This document shows, in pieces, positions 36,730-45,826 of a stretch of 64,000 bases of DNA. The DNA comes from Tardiphaga alba. Its GTDB lineage: Bacteria; Pseudomonadota; Alphaproteobacteria; Rhizobiales; Xanthobacteraceae. A program made the translations under genes and the position numbers. Under the pieces are notes generated by a model that searched no databases, was not told where the DNA came from, and was given only the letters and a program-made list of their open reading frames with translations. The stretch's first letter is position 1, and every line of letters begins with the position of its first letter. The DNA lies in the NCBI RefSeq assembly GCF_018279705.1, contig NZ_CP036498.1, positions 947,001-1,011,000 of the forward strand, given 5' to 3'.

Positions 36730-37251
36730 ATGCGTAGCATCATGTTTCTTGCGGCGGTCCTGATCGGTCTCGGCACCGTGATGGCGCAGGTTGCCGACAA
36801 GATGACGGCGACGCCAGCCATGGCGCGCACGGAAACCACGCCTGTCCGCATCGCGGCGCTCAGCAATCCGCAGGCCGGCATCCGCAGCCTCGCCATCCCG
36901 CGCGATGCCCGCGGTCATTTCCAGACCGAAGCGCGCATTGAAGGCCAGCGCATCGGCTTCATGGTGGATACCGGCGCATCGGTGATCGCGCTCAACGAAA
37001 AATCCGCTGCCCGGTTCGGCCTGCGTCCGTCGCGCGCTGAATATAACGCTACGGTGACAACCGCGAATGGGAAGCTGATGGCCGCGCGCGCCAAACTACC
37101 GATGGTGCAGGTCGGCGAGATCACCGTGCGCGATGTCGATGCCATGGTGCTGCCGGATGAAGCGCTGTCGGAGAATTTGCTCGGATTGTCGTTTCTCTCC
37201 AAGCTGAAGCGGTTCGAATATTCCAACGGCCAGATGATTCTCGAGCAGTAG
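36730..37251 (+). CDS. Clan AA aspartic protease, TIGR02281-type
   Basis: A 173-residue protein with an N-terminal membrane anchor or signal (MRSIMFLAAVLIGLGTVMAQ). A single retropepsin-like domain has the catalytic Asp in GFMVDTGASVIAL and a later ENLLGLSFLSKLKRFEY, which supports a homodimeric active site. It is probably periplasmic or membrane-attached. The ATG at 36730 follows GAGGG; a TTG six bases upstream is rejected. The substrate is unknown. Confidence 0.87.
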   Translation: MRSIMFLAAVLIGLGTVMAQVADKMTATPAMARTETTPVRIAALSNPQAGIRSLAIPRDARGHFQTEARIEGQRIGFMVDTGASVIALNEKSAARFGLRPSRAEYNATVTTANGKLMAARAKLPMVQVGEITVRDVDAMVLPDEALSENLLGLSFLSKLKRFEYSNGQMILEQ

Positions 37252-37389
37252 TAACCTTGCTGCTTAACGCTGCGGCCTAATTTCTAACAAACTCGACCTC
37301 TTCAATGCCTACGTGCCTACCAGATGGCACGCGCGCGGCCGCCACGGCTGTGCTATCAAAAAAATCCAATCATTCGCGAGAGGTCGTCG

Positions 37390-38889
37390 ATGTTTCCGAA
37401 GCCGAAACCCTTGCTCGTGCCCAACACCTACGCTTACGAATCCGAGCCGATGGTGAAGGCCACGGGTTTTCGCGAATATGATGCGCGTTGGCTGTTCGGC
37501 AAGGAAATCAACCTGATGGGCATTCAGGCGCTGGGCATGGGGCTCGGTGCGCTGATCGCTGAGCTGGGCCAGAAGCAGGAGATCGTCACCGGCCACGATT
37601 TCCGTGGTTATTCCGCCTCGATCAAATACGCGTTGATGACGGGCTTGATGGCGGCCGGATGTAAGGTTCATGACATCGGTCTTGCGGTCACGCCGATGGC
37701 CTATTTCGCGCAGTTCGATCTCGATGTGCCGTGTGTCGCCATGGTGACGGCGTCGCATAACGACAATGGCTGGACCGGCGTGAAGATGGGCGCCAACAAG
37801 CCGCTGACATTCGGGCCGGACGAGATGACACGATTGAAGGAGATCGTGCTGAATGCCGAGTTCAAGAACAAACCCGGCGGCTCCTATCATTTCCACGAGA
37901 ACTATCCAGCGCGTTACATCGCCGACCTCACCAATCGTCCGAAGTTGAAGCGCAAGCTCAAGGTCGTCGTCGCCTGCGGCAATGGCACGGCAGGCGCCTT
38001 TGCACCGCAGGTGATGGAAGCGATCGGCTGCGAGGTCATCCCGCTCGATGTCGAGCTCGATCACACTTTCCCGAAATACAATCCGAACCCCGAAGACATG
38101 GAGATGCTGCACGCGATCCGCGATGCAGTGCTGGCACACAAGGCCGATGTCGGCCTCGGCTTCGACGGCGACGGTGATCGCTGTGGCGTCGTTGACAATA
38201 CCGGCGAGGAAATCTTCGCCGACAAGGTCGGCGTCATGCTGGCGCGCGACATGTCGGCCGTTCACAAGAATGCGGAATTTGTCGTCGATGTGAAATCGAC
38301 CGGTCTGTTCGTGACCGATCCCGTTTTGCAGCAGCAGAACGCCAAGACCACCTATTGGAAGACCGGCCATTCCTACATGAAGCGCCGCACCCATGAGCTG
38401 AAGGCGCTGGCGGGCTTCGAGAAGTCCGGCCATTTCTTCTTCAATGCCCCGGTCGGCCGTGGCTATGACGACGGTCTCGTCTCTGCCATCGCGATCTGCG
38501 AAATGCTCGATCGTGCGCCCGGCAAGACCATGGCCGACCTCAAGGACGCACTACCCAAGACCTGGTCATCGCCGACCATGTCGCCGCATTGCGACGACGA
38601 AAAGAAGTATGGCGTCGTCGATGCCGTGGTGAAGCATTTCGAGGCGGCGCAAAAGAATGGCGACAAGGTCGCGGGCCAGCCGGTCCGCGATCTCGTTACG
38701 GTCAACGGCGTGCGCGTTACCTGCGAGGACGGCAGCTGGGGTCTGGTGCGCGCGTCGTCGAACAAGCCTGAGCTGGTTGTCGTGGTCGAGAGCCCGGTGT
38801 CGAAGCAGCGCATGCACGACATGTTCGATGCCATCAATGCGGTCCTGAAGACCCATCCGGAAGTCGGGGCGTATAATCAGACTATCTGA
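37390..38889 (+). CDS. Phosphomannomutase/phosphoglucomutase
   Basis: A 499-residue alpha-D-phosphohexomutase that interconverts hexose 1- and 6-phosphates. The phosphoserine loop is TASHNDNGWTGVK, the metal loop is GFDGDGDRCGVVD and the sugar-specificity region is KSGHFFFNAP. YDARWLFGKEINLMG matches the N-terminal domain. Glucose versus mannose preference cannot be set from these motifs. The ATG at 37390 is chosen at the start of homology. It appears to be monocistronic. Confidence 0.92.
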   Translation: MFPKPKPLLVPNTYAYESEPMVKATGFREYDARWLFGKEINLMGIQALGMGLGALIAELGQKQEIVTGHDFRGYSASIKYALMTGLMAAGCKVHDIGLAVTPMAYFAQFDLDVPCVAMVTASHNDNGWTGVKMGANKPLTFGPDEMTRLKEIVLNAEFKNKPGGSYHFHENYPARYIADLTNRPKLKRKLKVVVACGNGTAGAFAPQVMEAIGCEVIPLDVELDHTFPKYNPNPEDMEMLHAIRDAVLAHKADVGLGFDGDGDRCGVVDNTGEEIFADKVGVMLARDMSAVHKNAEFVVDVKSTGLFVTDPVLQQQNAKTTYWKTGHSYMKRRTHELKALAGFEKSGHFFFNAPVGRGYDDGLVSAIAICEMLDRAPGKTMADLKDALPKTWSSPTMSPHCDDEKKYGVVDAVVKHFEAAQKNGDKVAGQPVRDLVTVNGVRVTCEDGSWGLVRASSNKPELVVVVESPVSKQRMHDMFDAINAVLKTHPEVGAYNQTI

Positions 38890-38929
38890 GGCCGATCCGC
38901 CAAGGTTGAATCCATCGGTCGCGCTCGAA

Positions 38930-39084
38930 CACCTCTCCCCACCGGGGAGAGGTCGGATTGCCCTTTGATGCGCAGCATCGATGGGCAAGCCGGGTGAGGG
39001 GGGCGTGGCGGGCGCCATCGCTTGTGGAAGCCCCTCACCCGCTCCGGCTCCGCCGGATCGACCTCTCCCTGGAGGGGAGAGGTG
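38930..39084. repeat. Family A palindromic repeat, copy 4
   Basis: About 155 bp bounded by acctctccccaccggggaga and acctctccctggaggggaga. It occupies most of the gap between the phosphohexomutase and ampG. Confidence 0.82.
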
Positions 39085-39132
39085 TCGCGCTCGTCAGCGG
39101 CGTATGAGATGCGAATCTGCTAGCACTCGCAG

Positions 39133-40494
39133 ATGACCAGCGCGCCCGATACCTCCGATGTGTCTCTCAAGCCTCGTGCCTCCCTGCGCGAGAGCATGGC
39201 GGTCTATCTGCAACCGCGCGTGCTGATCGTGCTGATGCTCGGGCTGTCGTCCGGGCTGCCGCTGGCTTTGTCCGGCTCCACGCTGCTGGTCTGGATGCGC
39301 GAGAGCGGCGTCGATCTCGGCACTATCGGCCTGTTCGCGCTGGTCGGCACGCCCTACACGCTGAAATTCCTCTGGGCGCCGCTGGTCGATGCGCTGCATG
39401 TGCCGTTCTTCACCCGCGCCTTCGGCCGGCGCCGCGGCTGGCTGGTGTTTTCGCAATTGCTGCTGATTGCCGCGATCCTGCTGCTGGCACTCACCGATCC
39501 CGCGCGTTCGCCGCTATTCGTGGCGCTCGGCGCGCTGCTGGTGGCGGCCATGTCCTCGACCCAGGACATCGTGGTCGATGCCTTTCGCGTCGAGAGCCTG
39601 CCGGAAAGCGAGCAGGCGGCCGGCATGGCCTCCTATGTCGCGGCCTATCGGATCGGCATGCTGATCTCCACCGCCGGCATCCTGTTTCTGGTCAGCGCTT
39701 TTGAATCCACCGGCATTGCGCGGTCATCTGCATGGATGTGGGGCTATGTGGCGATGGCAGCGATGGTGCTGGTCGGCACGGTGACGGCGCTTGTTGCCAC
39801 CGAGCCCGAGCAGTCCGTGCAGGCGGAAGCTGCCACCGCAGGCGAGAGCGCCTTCCAGCGCGTGCTGCGCGCTGCCATCGGCGCCTTCTCGGAATTCCTG
39901 TCGCGCAAGGACGCCTGGGCGGCGCTGGCCTTCGTGGTGCTGTTCAAATTCACCGACGCCTTTTCCGGCACGATGACCGCACCTTTCGTCATCGATCTCG
40001 GCTTCACGCGCAATGATTACGCAGCGATCGTCAAAGGCGTCGGCCTTGCCGCCACGCTGATCGGCGGCTTTGCCGGCGGCTTCGTCGCCCGGCGCTATTC
40101 GCTGGCGGCGAGCCTGTGGATCGGCGCCGTGCTGCAGGCGGTGTCGAATCTTGCTTTCGCGTGGCTGGCACTGGTCGGCGTTAATCAATGGGCGCTCGCG
40201 CTCGCGATCTCGGTGGAGAATTTTACCGGTGCGATCGGCACGGTGATCTTCGTCGCTTATCTCTCCGCGCTTTGCAAAAACCCGCTGCACACCGCCACGC
40301 AATATGCGCTGCTCACGGCACTTGCGGCAGTGGGGCGGACCTATATGTCAGCCGGTGCTGGCTATGTCGCTCAGGCGACGGGGTGGCCGATGTTCTTCGT
40401 GATCAGCATGATGGTGGCCGTGCCGAGCCTTGTATTGCTGCTCTGGCTGCAGCGACGTGGGCATTTTTCGGCGCTGGGGCCGGTGAGGGTTTAA
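39133..40494 (+). CDS. ampG: AmpG-like MFS muropeptide permease
   Basis: A 453-residue major-facilitator protein with about 12 TM helices. It starts ahead of a hydrophobic SSGLPLALSGSTLLVWMR and has GTPYTLKFLWAPLVDALHV and STQDIVVDAFRVESL, both typical of AmpG. In Enterobacteria AmpG imports anhydro-muropeptides for cell-wall recycling and influences beta-lactamase induction. No ampR, ampC or ampD gene is nearby, so the exact substrate is inferred from family only. Confidence 0.88.
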   Translation: MTSAPDTSDVSLKPRASLRESMAVYLQPRVLIVLMLGLSSGLPLALSGSTLLVWMRESGVDLGTIGLFALVGTPYTLKFLWAPLVDALHVPFFTRAFGRRRGWLVFSQLLLIAAILLLALTDPARSPLFVALGALLVAAMSSTQDIVVDAFRVESLPESEQAAGMASYVAAYRIGMLISTAGILFLVSAFESTGIARSSAWMWGYVAMAAMVLVGTVTALVATEPEQSVQAEAATAGESAFQRVLRAAIGAFSEFLSRKDAWAALAFVVLFKFTDAFSGTMTAPFVIDLGFTRNDYAAIVKGVGLAATLIGGFAGGFVARRYSLAASLWIGAVLQAVSNLAFAWLALVGVNQWALALAISVENFTGAIGTVIFVAYLSALCKNPLHTATQYALLTALAAVGRTYMSAGAGYVAQATGWPMFFVISMMVAVPSLVLLLWLQRRGHFSALGPVRV

Positions 40495-40505
40495 ACGCCA
40501 AAGCC

Positions 40506-40595
40506 GTAGCCCGCATAGAGCGAAGCGTCATGCGGGGACAGCAGATCTAACTGAAACGCTGGTTCCCGGATTGCGCTGCGCTCCATCCGGGCTAC
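40506..40595. repeat. Family C palindromic repeat, copy 2
   Basis: It starts gtagcccgcatagagcgaag and ends gctccatccgggctac. It lies between the convergent ampG and hypothetical gene and may serve as a terminator for both. Confidence 0.78.
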
Positions 40596-40606
40596 GGCAG
40601 CGGAGC

Positions 40607-41050
40607 TTAGTTCTTCCCCACCAGGCTCCACTTCGTCACCAGCGCTTCGCTCATCTGGCCGGCTTGCTCGGCGCAAGTCACCGCGGCAACCTTGAACGCG
40701 ACATCCTTGCCGATGAGGCGCTTTAACTGTGCGGCCTGAGCTTCGCCATCGACAACGATCTCGAACGTCTCCGGTCCGGTCTCCAGATTGCAAAGCCCCG
40801 CTGGCGCCGGCAGGCGGCGGGGTTCGGTGACGACCTGATAGACATCCACGCGCTTGCCCTTGGCGTCGCGGCTACGCATGGCGTTGAGCTGGCCGTGAAG
40901 CACGTCGCCGAGCTTCATGTCCTTCGGCGCCACCGGCTTGGCTGGCGCTTCAACCGCATCAGAGGCCGCATAGGCTGCCGTTGTCATCGCACCGGCAATA
41001 ATCAGCAGCGCGGCGCTGCTGAACTGCGCCTTCCATCCATGTCGTGTCAT
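40607..41050 (-). CDS. Hypothetical exported protein
   Basis: A 147-residue protein with a signal peptide (AALLIIAGAMTTAAYAASDA). The mature part contains PAPAGLCNLETGPETFEIVV and IGKDVAFKVAAVTCAEQAGQ, with two cysteines likely to pair in the periplasm. I recognise no family. The ATG at 41050 is placed at the signal peptide. It follows recR by 16 bp and is probably the last gene of the dnaX-ybaB-recR operon. Confidence 0.75.
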   Translation of the reverse strand: MTRHGWKAQFSSAALLIIAGAMTTAAYAASDAVEAPAKPVAPKDMKLGDVLHGQLNAMRSRDAKGKRVDVYQVVTEPRRLPAPAGLCNLETGPETFEIVVDGEAQAAQLKRLIGKDVAFKVAAVTCAEQAGQMSEALVTKWSLVGKN

Positions 41051-41066
41051 CAAAAGAGTCCCGTCT

Positions 41067-41669
41067 TTAGAACAGTGTGCGCTGTCGCATCGCCGCCGAC
41101 AGCGTGCCTTCATCGAGGTAGTCCAACTCGCCGCCCACCGGCACGCCATGCGCCAGGCGGGTGACTTTCACATTGGCCTCCTGAAGAAGGTCGGTGATGT
41201 AATGTGCTGTCGTTTGTCCATCCACGGTCGCGTTCAGCGCCAGGATGATTTCAGTGACCTCTGGCTCATGCGCCCGCGCCACCAGCGCATCGATGGTCAG
41301 GTCACCCGGACCAACGCCATCGAGCGGCGACAGCGTGCCGCCGAGCACATGATACTTCCCCGGCGCGGCATTGGCGCGCTCCAGCGCCCAGAGATCGGCG
41401 ACATCGGCGACCACTACAATGGTCGTCGGATCGCGCCGCGCATCCGTACAGATCGTGCATGGCGATTGCGTGTCGATATTGCTGCACACCTTGCAGACCT
41501 GCACGCGATCGATGGCCAGTTGTAGTGCACCGGCCAGCGGCGTCATCAGTGCGTCGCGCTTCTTGATCAGATGCAGCGCTGCCCGCCGCGCCGAGCGCGG
41601 CCCGAGTCCGGGCAAGCGCGCCAGCAACTGGATCAGGCGCTCGATTTCAGGTCCGGCAACGGAGGCCAT
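41067..41669 (-). CDS. recR: Recombination mediator RecR
   Basis: A 200-residue protein. The helix-hairpin-helix is [16 protein letters not shown], the zinc finger [16 protein letters not shown] (about residues 58-73), and the Toprim domain [16 protein letters not shown] with [12 protein letters not shown]. RecR works with RecO and RecF in loading RecA on gapped DNA. It lies 16 bp after ybaB on the same strand, the usual dnaX-ybaB-recR order. Confidence 0.97.
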   Translation of the reverse strand: MASVAGPEIERLIQLLARLPGLGPRSARRAALHLIKKRDALMTPLAGALQLAIDRVQVCKVCSNIDTQSPCTICTDARRDPTTIVVVADVADLWALERANAAPGKYHVLGGTLSPLDGVGPGDLTIDALVARAHEPEVTEIILALNATVDGQTTAHYITDLLQEANVKVTRLAHGVPVGGELDYLDEGTLSAAMRQRTLF

Positions 41670-41685
41670 TTAGCCAAGCCTCTGG

Positions 41686-42006
41686 TTAGCCGAGGCCCAT
41701 CCCCGGTGGCAGGCCGAGGCCGCCTGTCAGCGACTGCATCTTCTCCTGCATGGCGGCTTCCGCCTTGCGGCGGGCATCGCCGAGCGCGGTGACGAGCAGG
41801 TCCTCGAGGATCTCGACGTCTTCCGGCTTCACCAGCGACGGATCGATCTTCACGGCCTTCACTTCGGTCTTCGCCGTCATGCGCACCGAAACAAGACCGC
41901 CGCCGGAAATGCCCTCGACCTCCACATGGTCGAGCTCTTCCTGCATCGCCTTCATCTTCGACTGCAGCTGCGCCGCCTGCTTCATCATGCCGAGAAAGTC
42001 AGCCAT
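41686..42006 (-). CDS. YbaB/EbfC nucleoid-associated protein
   Basis: A 106-residue DNA-binding dimer. [20 protein letters not shown] is the N-terminal coiled helix, [20 protein letters not shown] the central beta sheet and [17 protein letters not shown] the C-terminal helix. The conserved position between dnaX and recR supports the call. It starts 67 bp after the dnaX stop, a gap filled by a family E repeat. Confidence 0.95.
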   Translation of the reverse strand: MADFLGMMKQAAQLQSKMKAMQEELDHVEVEGISGGGLVSVRMTAKTEVKAVKIDPSLVKPEDVEILEDLLVTALGDARRKAEAAMQEKMQSLTGGLGLPPGMGLG

Positions 42007-42025
42007 GGATTTTCCTTTAATTTGC

Positions 42026-42070
42026 GCATGATCTGATCCCGAAAGCGGTATCCACTTTTCGGATCATGCT
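42026..42070. repeat. Family E short palindromic repeat, copy 1
   Basis: It starts gcatgatctgatcccgaaag and ends cttttcggatcatgct, an imperfect inverted repeat of 45 bp. The second copy lies at 45758. It sits between dnaX and ybaB. Confidence 0.8.
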
Positions 42071-42073
42071 TGT

Positions 42074-43951
42074 TTAATCATCGTCGCCGGGATCGGCGCC
42101 GTCATCGGTAATCAGGGCGTCGTCGTCGCCTTCCGGAATTTCAGGTGCGAGCAAGCGCACTTCCATCTTGGCGCCAGGGAATTTCGCAAACACCGCCTGC
42201 ACGCGTGGATCGGCCTCGGCGATGCGCTGGCGTTCGTTCTTCTGCTCGGCAATCTGCTCGCGGACCGTCGCCTGGCCCTGTTCGTTGGACACGATCACGG
42301 CCCAGCGGCGGCCGGTCCACATTTCCAGTTTTCGCGCCAGATCATTGATCAGGGTGCGCGCAGCGGTGCGCTCCATCGCGAGTTCGAGCCGGCCATCCTC
42401 GATCCGGATCAGCCGCACATCGGCTTCCAGCGCGCCGCGCACCATCAGGTCGCGCTTCTCGCCGGCCAATGCGATCAATTCAGGATAGGTCGAAATTTTC
42501 CGCACCGTCACCGGCGCAGCTTCGGCCATGCGGACCTGCGGTCGCGGCATCGGCTCGGCATTGCCACGCTGCATGGTCGGGCCACGCGGCGCGCTCATGG
42601 TCGGTGCCGAAGGCGGCATTGCGGATGGCATTTGCACGGAGGACTGCGCAGATGGCGCGTTCAGCATCGGAGCGGCCCGGCCGCCGCCATTGCCATTCCC
42701 TTGGCCGATCACGGGCGACGAACCGCCGCCCTGTTCGATCATGCGGATGGCTTCATCCGGTGTCGGCAGGTCGGCGACATAGGCGATGCGCACCAGCACC
42801 ATTTCGGCCGCGGCGGCGGGGCGTGTCGCACCCTGCACTTCGGTGATGCCCTTGAGCAGCATCTGCCACATCCGCGATAGCACGCGCATCGACAGTTTCG
42901 ACGCGAAGTCGCGAGCGCGCAGACGCTCGGTTTCACCGAAGGCGACATTGTCGGCGGTGGCCGGCACGATTTTGACGCGGGTGACGAAATTGACGAATTC
43001 GGCGAGATCGCTCAGCACCACAACGGGATCGGCGCCGACATCATACTGCTCGCGGAATTCCTTGAAGGCCGCCGCGATATCGCCGCGCGCCAGCGAATCG
43101 AACAGGTCGATGACGCGGGTGCGATCGGCGAGGCCGAGCATCTGCCGGACCGCATCGGCCTTCACGAGACCGGCGGCATGGGCAATCGCCTGATCGAACA
43201 GCGACAGCGAATCGCGCACCGAGCCTTCCGCAGCGCGCGCGATGATGCCGAGCGCTTCGGACTCGACCTCGACGCCTTCCTTACCCGCGATGTTGGACAG
43301 GTGCTGCATCAGCACGTCGGCATCGACACGGCGCAGGTCGAAACGCTGGCAGCGCGACAGCACCGTGATCGGGACTTTGCGAATTTCCGTGGTGGCGAAC
43401 ACGAATTTGGCGTGCTCCGGCGGCTCCTCCAGCGTTTTCAGAAACGCGTTGAAGGCCGCCGTCGACAGCATGTGGACTTCGTCGATGATGTAGACCTTGT
43501 AGCGCGCGGAGGTCGGCGCATAGCGCACGCTGTCATTGATCTGGCGGACGTCATCGACGCCGGTATGCGACGCGGCATCCATTTCCAGCACGTCGATGTG
43601 CCGGCTTTCCATGATCGCCTTGCAGTGGACGCCATGGGTCGGCATCTGGATGGTCGGCCCCTTCACCGAGCCATCGGCCATCTCGTAATTCAGCGCCCGC
43701 GCCAGAATGCGCGCCGTGGTCGTCTTGCCGACCCCGCGCACGCCGGTGAGAATCCAGGCCTGCGGAATGCGACCAGTCTCAAACGCATTCGAGACGGTGC
43801 GGACCAATGCTTCCTGGCCGATCAGATCGTCGAAATTTCCGGGGCGGTATTTTCGCGCAAGCACGCGATAAGGCGTTGCTGCTGCGGGCGCAGCCATTTC
43901 GAAACCGGCTTGGGTGTCGTCATCGGGAGGGGACATGCCAGCATCGGTCAT
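42074..43951 (-). CDS. dnaX: DNA polymerase III subunit gamma/tau
   Basis: A 625-residue clamp-loader ATPase. Walker A is GVRGVGKTTTARILARAL. DVLEMDAASHTGVDDVRQI, VYIIDEVHMLSTAAFNAFLK and FATTEIRKVPITVLSRCQRF follow. The C-terminal tau region begins after a Pro/Gly/Met-rich linker and ends very acidic (DDDALITDDGADPGDDD). The zinc-binding module that normally carries four cysteines here reads PTHGVHCKAI with one. No A-run for programmed frameshifting is seen, so a separate gamma form is not predicted from sequence. Confidence 0.96.
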   Translation of the reverse strand: MTDAGMSPPDDDTQAGFEMAAPAAATPYRVLARKYRPGNFDDLIGQEALVRTVSNAFETGRIPQAWILTGVRGVGKTTTARILARALNYEMADGSVKGPTIQMPTHGVHCKAIMESRHIDVLEMDAASHTGVDDVRQINDSVRYAPTSARYKVYIIDEVHMLSTAAFNAFLKTLEEPPEHAKFVFATTEIRKVPITVLSRCQRFDLRRVDADVLMQHLSNIAGKEGVEVESEALGIIARAAEGSVRDSLSLFDQAIAHAAGLVKADAVRQMLGLADRTRVIDLFDSLARGDIAAAFKEFREQYDVGADPVVVLSDLAEFVNFVTRVKIVPATADNVAFGETERLRARDFASKLSMRVLSRMWQMLLKGITEVQGATRPAAAAEMVLVRIAYVADLPTPDEAIRMIEQGGGSSPVIGQGNGNGGGRAAPMLNAPSAQSSVQMPSAMPPSAPTMSAPRGPTMQRGNAEPMPRPQVRMAEAAPVTVRKISTYPELIALAGEKRDLMVRGALEADVRLIRIEDGRLELAMERTAARTLINDLARKLEMWTGRRWAVIVSNEQGQATVREQIAEQKNERQRIAEADPRVQAVFAKFPGAKMEVRLLAPEIPEGDDDALITDDGADPGDDD

Positions 43952-44104
43952 CGAGGAATCCGCAATCTATCTTCTCGTAAAGCCGGGTTGCGGAACATCG
44001 GGCGGATCGACCGACTGGACACCGAGCCGGGTTCCTGCCGGGATACCGCCTGTCCACCGGGCAAAATCAAGCACTGAGTGCCAAATTTGCTCGATAAAAC
44101 AAGT

Positions 44105-44200
44105 AGGAGACTGACGAGCGACCCGATCCGGATCTCGTTAGGGCTGCTACCTTCCGGTCCTGACCCGATTGGCGAGTGGCTCGTCCACCGCCAATCTCCC
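44105..44200 (-). ncRNA. ffs: Signal recognition particle RNA, small (4.5S) type
   Basis: On the minus strand, GGTCAGGACCGGAAGGTAGC (then AGCC) is the conserved SRP domain IV with its GGAA tetraloop and Ffh-binding symmetric loop. The flanks GACGAGC/GCTCGTC and outer GGAGA/TCTCC pair to form the long hairpin of about 96 nt. Its location just upstream of dnaX on the same strand is usual in this class. The exact ends are estimated from pairing. Confidence 0.9.
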
Positions 44201-44206
44201 GGTGCC

Positions 44207-44235
44207 TATTTGGGGCCAAACCGGCCGGAAAGCAA
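44207..44235 (-). promoter_or_regulatory. Putative promoter of the SRP RNA
   Basis: On the minus strand, TTGCTT (44235-44230), a 17-base spacer and CAAATA (44212-44207) lie about 7 bases before the predicted RNA 5' end. The match to the sigma70 consensus is partial. Confidence 0.45.
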
Positions 44236-44378
44236 GCGCAGCGCGTGCCGCAAGTTTGCCTCCAGATTTGCCTCGTCCTGCCGCAAGAAATCGTGGCGGA
44301 TATCAGCAAAAGCATGCACCACGGAGTTGTCCGCGCGGCCACTTCCTGCGACGCTGCGCGTTAAAATCGAGAGACCGA

Positions 44379-44801
44379 ATGGCCACCACTCCCTCCTTCG
44401 AGCTGCACACGCAGCTTCAGCAAGACACTATCGACATCGGCGATCTGCCCCTCAGCCGCGTGCTGGTGGTCAAGGATGCGCATTATCCTTGGCTCATGCT
44501 GGTGCCGCGCCGCCCCGACATCATCGACATCATCGACCTCGACGAGGTCGCGCAGGCGCAGCTCATGACCGAGATCAATCGCGTCGGGCGTGCGCTGAAA
44601 GAGGTCACCCGCTGCGACAAGCTGAATATCGCAGCGCTTGGAAATGTCGTGCCGCAGCTTCACGTCCACATCATCGCGCGTCGCAAGACCGATGCAGCCT
44701 GGCCGCGCCCGATCTGGGGCGTGATGCCACCGCTCGCCCATGATGCCGAAGAAGTGCAGCGTTTCATCTCGGAACTCCGTCGCAAGATCTGGCTCGGTTG
44801 A
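44379..44801 (+). CDS. HIT-family protein
   Basis: A 140-residue histidine-triad nucleotide hydrolase-like protein. The HIT motif reads VPQLHVHIIARR: the first His of HxHxH is Gln, while the catalytic HVH is kept. PWLMLVPRRPDIIDIIDL fits the family N-terminus and AWPRPIWG the end. It probably acts on nucleoside monophosphate derivatives. ATG 44379 follows GAGAGACC. nudC starts 6 bp after its stop, so the two likely form an operon. Confidence 0.88.
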   Translation: MATTPSFELHTQLQQDTIDIGDLPLSRVLVVKDAHYPWLMLVPRRPDIIDIIDLDEVAQAQLMTEINRVGRALKEVTRCDKLNIAALGNVVPQLHVHIIARRKTDAAWPRPIWGVMPPLAHDAEEVQRFISELRRKIWLG

Positions 44802-44806
44802 ATCAC

Positions 44807-45745
44807 ATGACAAGCAAGTTGTTTCCCCTTGGCCAGCCGGCCTTCATCTCCAACACGCTCGATCGTGCGGCGCATCTGCGTTTCAATGACGAGAAACTGT
44901 TTGCTCTGGAAAACAAGAGCGACAGCCGCGCTTACGTGATCTATCGTGACTCGCTGGTGATGAAGAAGGACGGCGACAATGTTCGCGCGCTGCTCTCCAT
45001 CGATGAGGCCGTGAAATTCGGCGCCAATCCCGGCACCATCTTCCTCGGCCTGCGCGATGGCGCGGCGGTGTTCGGCATGGGCATCTCGGCGCAGGCCGCT
45101 GAAAAGCTGGTCGGTCGTGAGGATGTTGCTGTGTCCGAACTGCGTGGCATGGCCATGCAAGGCGTGGTGCCTCCCGATCAGCTCTCGGCGATCGCACAAG
45201 CGAAGTCCATGGTGTCGTGGCATCAGCGCCATGGCTTCTGCGCCAATTGCGGGGCGAAATCGTCCATGGCCGAAGGCGGCTGGAAGCGCGTCTGCCCGAC
45301 CTGCAAGACCGAGCATTTCCCGCGCACGGATCCCGTCGTCATCATGCTGGTGGAAAAGGGCGACAAGTGCCTGCTCGGCCGCCAGAAGCAGTTCGCACCC
45401 GGCATGTATTCATGCCTCGCCGGCTTCGTCGAAGCCGCCGAGACCATCGAGGATGCCGTCAAGCGCGAGATATTCGAGGAATCCGGCATTCGCTGCACCG
45501 ATGTCACCTATTACATGACGCAGCCTTGGCCCTATCCGTCATCCCTGATGATCGGCTGCTCGGCGCGGGCGCTGACCGACGAAATCGTTATCGACAAAAT
45601 GGAACTCGAAGACGCCCGGTGGTTTGACCGTGACGAGGCGATGCTGATGTGGAAGCGCGAGCACCCGGACGGGCTCGCAGGACCGCATCCATTCGCCATC
45701 GCGCATCATCTGCTTGGACGGTGGCTGCATCCCGACCAAGCTTGA
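44807..45745 (+). CDS. nudC: NAD(+)/NADH pyrophosphatase
   Basis: A 312-residue Nudix hydrolase that splits NAD(H) to NMN(H) and AMP and can act on NAD-capped RNA in E. coli. Zinc cysteines are in CANCGAK and CPTCKTEHFPR. The Nudix box is GFVEAAETIEDAVKREIFEE followed by SGI. The NADH-type signature TQPWPYPSSLM follows. The ATG at 44807 is preferred to a TTG that would overlap the HIT stop. Confidence 0.94.
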   Translation: MTSKLFPLGQPAFISNTLDRAAHLRFNDEKLFALENKSDSRAYVIYRDSLVMKKDGDNVRALLSIDEAVKFGANPGTIFLGLRDGAAVFGMGISAQAAEKLVGREDVAVSELRGMAMQGVVPPDQLSAIAQAKSMVSWHQRHGFCANCGAKSSMAEGGWKRVCPTCKTEHFPRTDPVVIMLVEKGDKCLLGRQKQFAPGMYSCLAGFVEAAETIEDAVKREIFEESGIRCTDVTYYMTQPWPYPSSLMIGCSARALTDEIVIDKMELEDARWFDRDEAMLMWKREHPDGLAGPHPFAIAHHLLGRWLHPDQA

Positions 45746-45757
45746 ATAGGCTTTTTT

Positions 45758-45808
45758 GGAGCATGATCTGATCCGAAAACCGGTATCTACTTTTCGGGAT
45801 CATGCTCC
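45758..45808. repeat. Family E short palindromic repeat, copy 2
   Basis: ggagcatgatctgatccgaa ... ttttcgggatcatgctcc is an almost perfect inverted repeat of 51 bp between nudC and the kinase gene. It may act as a terminator or a RNA-stabilising hairpin. Confidence 0.8.
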
Positions 45809-45826
45809 GGACCAACGGGGATTTCC

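Noticed and set aside
42074..43951. Programmed frameshift producing a DnaX gamma form
   Set aside because: No A-rich slippery sequence is present at the expected position.
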